Of a DNA stretch of 15,686 nt, positions 7,578-12,006 are shown piece by piece; positions within the stretch are counted from its first letter, which is position 1; each line of letters begins with the position of its first letter. The notes beneath the pieces are model-generated. The model made no database searches and was not told where the DNA came from. It saw only the letters and a program-made list of their open reading frames with translations. Source of the DNA: Candidatus Moranbacteria bacterium RIFCSPHIGHO2_02_FULL_40_12b (GTDB taxonomy: Bacteria; Patescibacteriota; Minisyncoccia; Moranbacterales; 2-12-FULL-40-10); contig MFRX01000037.1 in the NCBI GenBank assembly GCA_001784725.1, positions 2,610 through 18,295 on the forward strand, read 5' to 3'. The translations under genes were made by a program, and so were the position numbers.

Positions 7578-8645
7578 TTAGTTTTCGAAAAACGCTTCGT
7601 ATTTGCGTTTCTCATCTTTTTTCTTTTTGACTTCTACCGCGACTTCCTCTCTTTTAGGAAGCGGTTCTTCAAAGTCAACTACATTTTTCGGATCTGAAGA
7701 AAAATCAAGGAGAAGCTTTTTTTCCGCGGGACCGATAAGGATCGAATCCCCTTTTTCTTCCCATTCCTGAAGCATCTTGAGGGCGTTTTCTTCGTAGACC
7801 CCGTTTTCAAGATCAACTGAATCAATGAATGTCTTGGAAACTTCGACAAAATGTTCTATTTCGCCAAGCTTCTGCCCGTAGTCCTCGGTCAGATACTCCA
7901 TGGTTTCCATGAACAGGTCATGCTTATCGCTCTGTCCCTTGAGTATATTCATGGCTTTTGTGAATGCGGAATATCCGGCTCTGATCATTTCATACTCGCG
8001 GGTTTTAACACCCACCTCGTCTTTAAGGTCTTCAAGCACGAAAGAGGCAACTTCATACATTTTCCGGAGTGCCCTATACAGGAGCTCCATTTTGTCGTAA
8101 AGCTGCTGCAGCGTTAGATTGGATTTCTCCAGCCGTCCCGCTTTTCGCGCGCTTAAGACAAACTGTGCCTGCTTTCCCTCTTTATGTGCCCTGCCAGCCA
8201 ACTGAAGATTTTGCTTCCGGTTTTCTTCATTTGACGTAATGGCATTTCCCAGCCGTCTCATCTGGCCCTTAAGGTTTTGGATTTGCTTATCCATTGAAAC
8301 CAGATCATCTTCAAGATCATCAATATAGTTATTCAGGATCCCGATTGGATCAATCGTCTTATAGATACTGGTGATCTTTCTCATTAAACTCTTGAATCCA
8401 TAGGATACAAGGGTCCGGAACCGCTTGTCGCTTACAATATATACTAAAGCCGCAAGCGCTATTGCCAGTCCGGCCGCGTAAAGCGTGTTCTGGAGAAGGG
8501 TGATTATAAAAGGAAGGGCCGCAAAAAGCAGCGCTCCTCCTCCTATTATCATAAGCGCGAGCACTATCATGCCCGGCATTCCTTCCGGCCTTTCCCAGAA
8601 TTTTTTCGGCGTAAAATCTTTCGGTAATTCCAATAAATCGGCCAT
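7578..8645 (-). CDS. Two-TM protein with long helical region resembling PspA/IM30 (function unknown)
   Basis: The 355-residue protein has a short N-terminal cytoplasmic stretch and two hydrophobic segments (about 25-51 and 55-71). A long, charged, mostly helical region follows (about 96-290), then a Lys/Glu-rich tail. The segment from DPIGILNNYIDDLEDDL through the AGRAHKEGKQAQFVLSARKAGRLE stretch has the layout I associate with PspA/IM30 family helices: an N-terminal 'LxxYIxDLExxL' helix, then a helical turn with A..A.KEGK.. and Ala-rich heptads. I infer a distant, membrane-tethered PspA-like protein but cannot prove homology. ATG 8645 lies 2 nt after the upstream stop and has AAGGAGG at good spacing. 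The SBP-OmpA gene follows after 18 nt. Confidence 0.75.
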   Translation of the reverse strand: MADLLELPKDFTPKKFWERPEGMPGMIVLALMIIGGGALLFAALPFIITLLQNTLYAAGLAIALAALVYIVSDKRFRTLVSYGFKSLMRKITSIYKTIDPIGILNNYIDDLEDDLVSMDKQIQNLKGQMRRLGNAITSNEENRKQNLQLAGRAHKEGKQAQFVLSARKAGRLEKSNLTLQQLYDKMELLYRALRKMYEVASFVLEDLKDEVGVKTREYEMIRAGYSAFTKAMNILKGQSDKHDLFMETMEYLTEDYGQKLGEIEHFVEVSKTFIDSVDLENGVYEENALKMLQEWEEKGDSILIGPAEKKLLLDFSSDPKNVVDFEEPLPKREEVAVEVKKKKDEKRKYEAFFEN

Positions 8646-8647
8646 CT

Positions 8648-9313
8648 TTATTTACCTCCTTTTAGGTATTGGTTGATTTTTCGAATAATGGTTTCTATCT
8701 CGCTTTTCACGATCTTTGATGCCGCTTCGAATTTTGCTTTTCCTGATTCCGCTTTGCTTCTGGCAGTTCTCGCCTTGGCGCTGATTTCGCGTTTCTTTTC
8801 TTCAAGTTGCGCTATTCTTTGCCTGAGACCTTCAATCTCAAGATTAATGCTCCCGGCGTCCTTTTCCAGCCGTTCAGCTTCGGCACCGACTTCTTTTACC
8901 GCATCATCAAACTCTTTGGACTGAATATCAATCTCATCGAGTTGTTCTTTTGCGGCATACAGAAGATCTTCCGGTCCAAAATCTTTTCTGGCTTTGTCGA
9001 CCGCGACATAGCGCTGGGCCTCGTCAGGAATCGTGTCCTTAAGTTCCTCAACAGTGGCCAAAAAATCAGCCAGAATTTTTCCTCTTGATCTGATTTTTCT
9101 TCTTAACTCCTCAACTTGTTCGGAGTTTGCCATCGACGACGGGACATAGACATTTTCAGTATCCATAGTGACATCCGCCGGCTTTTCTCCACCCGCATTT
9201 GGAACGGGTTGGAAAACTTCAGCGCTGCCACCTTCCTCAACTGTTTCAAATACAAGACCTTTTAGTCTACTGGCTAAGCTTTTTTTTTCTTCTTTCTTTT
9301 CTCCACCTGACAT
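8648..9313 (-). CDS. Soluble coiled-coil protein, function unknown
   Basis: I do not recognise a named family. The 221-residue product has no TM segment or signal peptide. It starts with a lysine-rich stretch and a helix SLASRLKGLVFETVEE, then a disordered-looking part (about 28-62). A helical domain follows (about 63-135, including IPDEAQRYVAVDKARKDFG). The C-terminal coiled coil (about 135-216) carries LEEKKREISAKARTARSKAE. The C-terminus LKGGK is encoded by the ribosome-binding site of the next gene. ATG 9313 is preceded by GGAGG inside the end of the upstream gene. Tight coupling to the PspA-like TM protein suggests the two work as partners. Confidence 0.8.
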   Translation of the reverse strand: MSGGEKKEEKKSLASRLKGLVFETVEEGGSAEVFQPVPNAGGEKPADVTMDTENVYVPSSMANSEQVEELRRKIRSRGKILADFLATVEELKDTIPDEAQRYVAVDKARKDFGPEDLLYAAKEQLDEIDIQSKEFDDAVKEVGAEAERLEKDAGSINLEIEGLRQRIAQLEEKKREISAKARTARSKAESGKAKFEAASKIVKSEIETIIRKINQYLKGGK

Positions 9314-9316
9314 ATA

Positions 9317-9616
9317 TTAGGTTCCTCCATTTCTTTTACTATTCTCTCGACTCTTCTTATTGAAGAGTTTTTCATCGCTCGGCCTATAAAACCGGGCTCT
9401 GTACGCTCTCCACCCTTTTCGCTTGGAACGAATGTCCCACAGTAAAACTTTAATCCCTCCCTCCGGCCAAACATCTTCCCCCCACACATCCCTATTAAGA
9501 GAAACGGTGACGGTTCCGATGTCACATTTGGCTTCGAAAAAAGGGCCCTTGTGGCCTTCTCTGTGAGGCATTGTCACTACTGCTACTATGGGTGGGTCTT
9601 CTCTGGTTTTTGCCAT
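9317..9616 (-). CDS. Small 99-aa conserved-looking protein, first gene of the ABC/OmpA cluster
   Basis: I do not recognise it. The product alternates short beta-prone stretches (PPIVAVVTMP, KCDIGTVTVSLNRDVW, GGIKVLLWDI) with a basic C-terminal half (RSKRKGWRAYRARFYRPSDEK) and a Lys/Arg/Asn tail. This pattern would fit a small beta-barrel such as an OB or SH3 fold, but that is a guess from secondary-structure impressions. There is no signal peptide or TM segment, so it is cytoplasmic. ATG 9616 has a textbook AAAGGAGG upstream. The stop is separated by 3 nt from the next ATG, with that gene's GGAGG inside its last codons. A longer overlapping frame at 9274-9525 lacks such support. Confidence 0.75.
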   Translation of the reverse strand: MAKTREDPPIVAVVTMPHREGHKGPFFEAKCDIGTVTVSLNRDVWGEDVWPEGGIKVLLWDIRSKRKGWRAYRARFYRPSDEKLFNKKSRENSKRNGGT

Positions 9617-9653
9617 GAAAACCTCCTTTTTACTGGATTTCTAAAATCTCTGC

Positions 9654-9664
9654 TCACCTCCTTT
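9654..9664 (-). promoter_or_regulatory. Orphan perfect Shine-Dalgarno sequence in the cluster leader
   Basis: AAAGGAGGTGA on the minus strand is a full 11-base complement of the canonical 16S rRNA 3' end. It lies about 40 nt upstream of the 99-aa gene's own AAAGGAGG/ATG. No ATG, GTG or TTG sits at normal spacing after it. An ATT at the right distance would give only five codons before a TAA that abuts the next Shine-Dalgarno sequence. It may be a ribosome standby site or a tiny non-AUG leader. Confidence 0.5.
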
Positions 9665-9676
9665 CATTTCTTTAAT

Positions 9677-9692
9677 TTCAGATAATTCTGAA
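9677..9692. promoter_or_regulatory. Palindrome in cluster leader (TTCAGA-N4-TCTGAA)
   Basis: Perfect 6-bp inverted repeat with a four-base centre, about 60 nt upstream of the first start codon. A TTGACA on the minus strand (9706-9711) lies 13 nt upstream, but no good -10 box sits at the matching distance. Candidate operator or RNA hairpin. Confidence 0.35.
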
Positions 9693-9723
9693 GTTTATAT
9701 TAAATTGTCAAATGACTTTTTTA

Positions 9724-9748
9724 ATAAAAGCCACTTTCTGGCTTTTAT
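9724..9748. other. Leader hairpin (ATAAAAGCCA / TGGCTTTTAT)
   Basis: A perfect 10-bp stem with a five-base loop lies downstream of both candidate promoters of the cluster. On the minus strand the 3' arm ends in UUUUAUU, so it could act as a weak attenuator. Only four of the pairs are strong GC/CG-rich ones. Confidence 0.45.
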
Positions 9749-9786
9749 AGCTCTGATAGCAAGTGATTATAGCACTATCAGGGCTA
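9748..9786 (-). promoter_or_regulatory. Extended -10 promoter flanked by a 12-bp inverted repeat (candidate operator)
   Basis: On the minus strand TGC-TATAAT (the -10 is fwd 9766-9771) is a consensus extended -10 element without a clear -35. It lies between TAGCTCTGATAG (9748-9759) and CTATCAGGGCTA (9775-9786), which are reverse complements except for one base. A dimeric regulator bound to these arms would cover the -10 box. It drives toward the 99-aa gene. Confidence 0.6.
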
Positions 9787-9813
9787 TTAAAACCAGTATT
9801 AATACAACGTAAT

Positions 9814-9842
9814 AACCTAGCATACTTTCAAATTTTTGTCAA
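9814..9842 (-). promoter_or_regulatory. Upstream promoter of the ABC/OmpA cluster
   Basis: On the minus strand TTGACA (9837-9842) is followed 17 bp later by TAGGTT (9814-9819), with TGC immediately before it (extended -10). It lies just downstream of the terminator at 9855-9883, so it begins a new transcription unit. Confidence 0.65.
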
Positions 9843-9854
9843 GTTAATGTATTT

Positions 9855-9883
9855 AAAAAGCGGCTGGAATTTTATCCAACCGC
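9855..9883 (-). terminator. Intrinsic terminator after the 200-aa unknown gene
   Basis: On the minus strand GCGGTTGGA pairs with TCCAGCCGC (one U-G pair), followed by TTTTT. The G-U pair forms only in minus-strand RNA, which supports that direction. It starts 25 nt past the stop at 9908. Confidence 0.85.
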
Positions 9884-9907
9884 CTTCTTTTTTTCCATTT
9901 TCCCGCC

Positions 9908-10510
9908 CTACTTATAGAGCATGGAATACGGCACGAAACCTACCTTGACTCTTTTACTGTAATCTCCCCCTTCGAGATAGAAATTTACCATTCTGTCATC
10001 CGCCGTTTTTCCGGATATCCCCCATGTAACTAAAGCTTTGGGCGAATAGGATTTCAGATTGATGTCCAGCCCGAGTTTTTTTGAAATCGCGTCAAGATCG
10101 GCAATGGTTTGGATTTTCGGAAAAATCATCTTTTCCCGCGCTTCTATATGAGCGACGCAATCATTAATAATGGCGCTCATCTCGCCTGAAAGTTCCGCGA
10201 TCTTTTTCCTGTCATCAACAGAAAGTTTTTCCACGATCTTTACCTGCGAATTGCGGGAAATATTCCGCAGAGTGAATGTTATCGAATCCCTTGTGATATC
10301 ATCCATTATTCCGGAGAGATCGTCTTTCATTTCCTTGAGATATTTTTTTATCTCATCAGAATTAAGATCAACAGAATGAAGAACTTTATCCATCGCTTTC
10401 TTCCCCGCTTTTGTTCCTTTCTCTGCCTTTTCTTTAAGGAAGTTTTTCACATCCCCAAGTCCGGCAGAAATAATACGCCCTACTAATATTCCTGAATCTT
10501 TGAATCCCAT
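9908..10510 (-). CDS. Unrecognised 200-aa protein
   Basis: I do not recognise a family. The product has no clear TM segment. The N-terminal third is helical and Lys-rich (VKNFLKEKAEKGTKAGKKAM), and the middle is a probable helical bundle (DEIKKYLKEMKDDLSGIMDD, then SVDDRKKIAELSGEMSAIIN). The C-terminal ~50 residues look beta-rich (ALVTWGISG, DRMVNFYLEGGDY, KRVKVGFVPYSMLY). ATG 10510 has AAAGGAGG at good spacing, and the gene ends in a clear terminator, so it is very probably expressed. The small membrane-protein gene precedes it by 61 bp, probably in the same transcript. Its position just upstream of the ABC/OmpA cluster hints at, but does not prove, a shared envelope role. Confidence 0.75.
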   Translation of the reverse strand: MGFKDSGILVGRIISAGLGDVKNFLKEKAEKGTKAGKKAMDKVLHSVDLNSDEIKKYLKEMKDDLSGIMDDITRDSITFTLRNISRNSQVKIVEKLSVDDRKKIAELSGEMSAIINDCVAHIEAREKMIFPKIQTIADLDAISKKLGLDINLKSYSPKALVTWGISGKTADDRMVNFYLEGGDYSKRVKVGFVPYSMLYK

Positions 10511-10571
10511 ATTTTCCTCCTTTAGTTTGCCGCGATTATAAATGGCGGCGATTTTTGGGTTTCTTGTTTTT

Positions 10572-10784
10572 TCACTGTTTGTAAATTGTTACTGTACTTT
10601 CCCCCTTTCTCCTTTTTTTGTGCCAAATTATAGATACGATAAAAGCCGCTATCGCCGCAAAAATGGAATATCTGATAAATGTCATCAATAACCCATAAAA
10701 AAAGCTGGCAGCCATGCATGCGAACGATATAACCAGAAAAATAACCACAAAAACCTTCCAGAAACTTTTTTCTTTTAGCATCAT
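10572..10784 (-). CDS. Small two-TM membrane protein, function unknown
   Basis: About 70 residues. A short charged N-terminus (MLKEKSFWK) is followed by two hydrophobic segments (roughly 11-31 and 36-54) and a basic tail (HKKRRKGES), with no catalytic motif. Two adjacent ATGs at 10784 and 10781 both follow AAAGGAG; the second has the better spacing (7 nt), so the product may be one residue shorter. The open frame runs upstream to a TTG at 10823 with no ribosome-binding support. A promoter at 10830-10858 drives it. There is no detectable homology by eye, and it could be a regulator or stabiliser of an envelope complex. Confidence 0.65.
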   Translation of the reverse strand: MMLKEKSFWKVFVVIFLVISFACMAASFFYGLLMTFIRYSIFAAIAAFIVSIIWHKKRRKGESTVTIYKQ

Positions 10785-10829
10785 TCCTCTCCTTTCTAAA
10801 TAATTTATTAACTTTTCAAACAACTGGAA

Positions 10830-10858
10830 AAAGTAGCATATGGCGAGTAATTTGTCAA
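10830..10858 (-). promoter_or_regulatory. Promoter of the small membrane protein / 200-aa gene unit
   Basis: On the minus strand TTGACA (10853-10858), a 17-bp spacer and TACTTT (10830-10835), with TGC directly before the -10 (extended -10). It lies just downstream of the terminator at 10886-10923. Confidence 0.7.
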
Positions 10859-10885
10859 GTTTCGTATAATATTAATTCCAGAAAA

Positions 10886-10923
10886 TTAAAAAGGCGGGGG
10901 AGAATTTTATCTTCCACCGCCTT
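10886..10923 (-). terminator. Intrinsic terminator after the CDP-alcohol phosphatidyltransferase gene
   Basis: On the minus strand AAGGCGG pairs with CCGCCTT, and GGA with TCC, around an AT-rich loop. TTTTTAATTTT follows. The stem starts 3 nt after the stop codon. It closely resembles the terminator at 9855-9883: both have GCGG stems, a GAATTTTATC loop core on the plus strand, and a flanking A5/T5. Confidence 0.85.
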
Positions 10924-10925
10924 TT

Positions 10926-11498
10926 TTATTTTTTCTTATCAGACATTTTTTTCCGCACATAGAAAATTCTTTGAGCCACGGTAATATGCGTCAGGATTAA
11001 CATCACCCACATCATCGGAAGCGCCAATTTAAAAAGAGCTCCCAGCGCCATCAGTATGATTCTTTCCGGCCTTTCCATTATTCCAACTTTGCACTCTTGC
11101 TGCAGTCCTTCCGCTTTCGCTCTTGCGTAGCTTATTGCCATTGTTCCAATAATAGTTCCGGCTGTTAAAAAAATTCCCGTTCCTGAACCTGCATTGTAAA
11201 AATACCATATGAAGCCCAGCAGCAGCACTGAATCAGAATAGCGGTCAATGACAGAATCAAAAAAAGAACCGAATTTTGAGGATTTATTGTTCGCTCGGGC
11301 AACCATTCCGTCAAATAAATCAAACGCTCCGCTTATAAGTATCAGCAGTCCTCCCCAGAAAAGATCTTTTGGAATGGTAGTTGCCGCAATAATAGCGGCA
11401 ATCAATCCCGCAAAAGTAATGGCGTTCGGGCTTATGTTAATTCTTTTCGCAATCGGCCCAAGAATATCATCAATAAAGTTCTTCGCAAAACCCAGCAT
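10926..11498 (-). CDS. CDP-alcohol phosphatidyltransferase, phosphatidylinositol-phosphate-synthase-like
   Basis: Integral membrane enzyme that joins a CDP-diacylglycerol-type lipid to an alcohol headgroup. The 190-residue product has about six TM segments. It carries the complete family signature at residues 60-85 (D60-x2-D63-G64-x2-A67-R68-x8-G77-x3-D81-x3-D85), so the metal site is intact. The later stretch SYARAKAEGL (123-132) and IMERPER (140-146) follows the pattern of mycobacterial and archaeal phosphoinositol-phosphate synthases rather than classical PgsA or PssA. I therefore infer an inositol-phosphate-type acceptor with moderate confidence. ATG 11498 has AAAGGAGG upstream. The gene follows the 6S RNA candidate with no intervening terminator, so the two may share a transcript. 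Confidence 0.85.
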   Translation of the reverse strand: MLGFAKNFIDDILGPIAKRINISPNAITFAGLIAAIIAATTIPKDLFWGGLLILISGAFDLFDGMVARANNKSSKFGSFFDSVIDRYSDSVLLLGFIWYFYNAGSGTGIFLTAGTIIGTMAISYARAKAEGLQQECKVGIMERPERIILMALGALFKLALPMMWVMLILTHITVAQRIFYVRKKMSDKKK

Positions 11499-11569
11499 GA
11501 TAACCTCCTTTGCAAAAATTATTTACTTTTTAAAGCGCAAAATTTTCCAGTTTTAGTTCTATAAAGATT

Positions 11570-11784
11570 AGCTTCCAATGTCCCGCCCGCAGCAGCATCC
11601 TTCCGCAAATTATCACGGTTGAATACATTCACCCCCACACCAATTATTGATCTTTTAAAGCTTTAATAAATATTGAGAACTTCTAATCCATAATTGGTGA
11701 GGGGGTAAACCTACTCGCGGAACAAAAGGAGGTTCGTCCGCTTTGGACTGCGAACAGGACACTGGAAACCAAACCGCATTTAAT
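11570..11784 (-). ncRNA. ssrS: Candidate 6S RNA (SsrS), regulator of RNA polymerase
   Basis: Read on the minus strand, this region folds as one long rod, the hallmark of 6S RNA. The closing stem is UUUCCAGUGUCC (about 11768-11757) with GGACAUUGGAA (about 11582-11572), one G-U pair. Next come CGCAG/CUGCG, then an asymmetric central bubble whose 5' strand holds a small hairpin (GUCC-AAAGC-GGAC). UUCCGC/GCGGAA follows, then a 17-bp terminal stem with one mismatch (11692-11708 with 11631-11647) capped by an A/U-rich loop. UGUUCGCA after the closing stem and CUGCGGGCGGG before its 3' arm resemble the conserved bubble flanks of known 6S RNAs. A near-consensus promoter ends about 6 nt upstream. 6S RNA mimics an open promoter and sequesters sigma70 holoenzyme. 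The 3' end is approximate. Confidence 0.68.
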
Positions 11785-11789
11785 TAAGC

Positions 11790-11818
11790 AGTATAGCAAA
11801 TTATCTTCGCTTTGTCAA
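11790..11818 (-). promoter_or_regulatory. Strong promoter of the 6S RNA candidate
   Basis: On the minus strand TTGACA (11813-11818), a 17-bp spacer and TATACT (11790-11795), with TGC before the -10. It is the closest match to the sigma70 consensus in the window. The expected start is about 11784. Confidence 0.8.
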
Positions 11819-11860
11819 GCGCGGGAAACTTGTGTATATTTATTAAAGAACTTTTAACAT

Positions 11861-11967
11861 AAATCTCTCCCTTTATAAAAGGGAGATGTCCGAAGGACAG
11901 AGGGATTTTTACTAAGTCGCGCGGTAAAAATAAAAATCCCCCCAGCCCCCTTTTACAAAGGGGGACA
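11861..11967. repeat. Hairpin-rich intergenic repeat (MITE/REP-like)
   Basis: Four stem-loops are packed into 107 bp: TCTCCCTTT-ATA-AAAGGGAGA (11866-11886), TGTCC-GAA-GGACA (11887-11899), GGGATTTTTA paired with TAAAAATCCC (11902-11911 and 11931-11940), and CCCCCTTT-TAC-AAAGGGGG (11946-11964). The C-run/T-run and A-run/G-run composition differs from its surroundings and resembles short mobile palindromic repeats found dispersed in many bacterial genomes. It fills the spacer between the 6S promoter and dprA. No coding sequence is evident in it. Confidence 0.7.
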
Positions 11968-12006
11968 TACATACGAGCACTTTTTTAAATGGAGAATAAT
12001 TTTTTC

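Noticed and set aside
9274..9525. Minus-strand 83-aa frame overlapping two genes
   Set aside because: It overlaps two better-supported genes with perfect Shine-Dalgarno sequences and has no family-like pattern.
9683..9711. Third cluster promoter from the TTGACA at 9706-9711
   Set aside because: The sequence 16-18 bp downstream lacks a recognisable -10.
11570..11784. tmRNA, RNase P RNA or plus-strand riboswitch for dprA
   Set aside because: No tRNA-like ends or tag frame, no RNase P conserved core, and the strong promoter and bubble flanks point to the minus strand.
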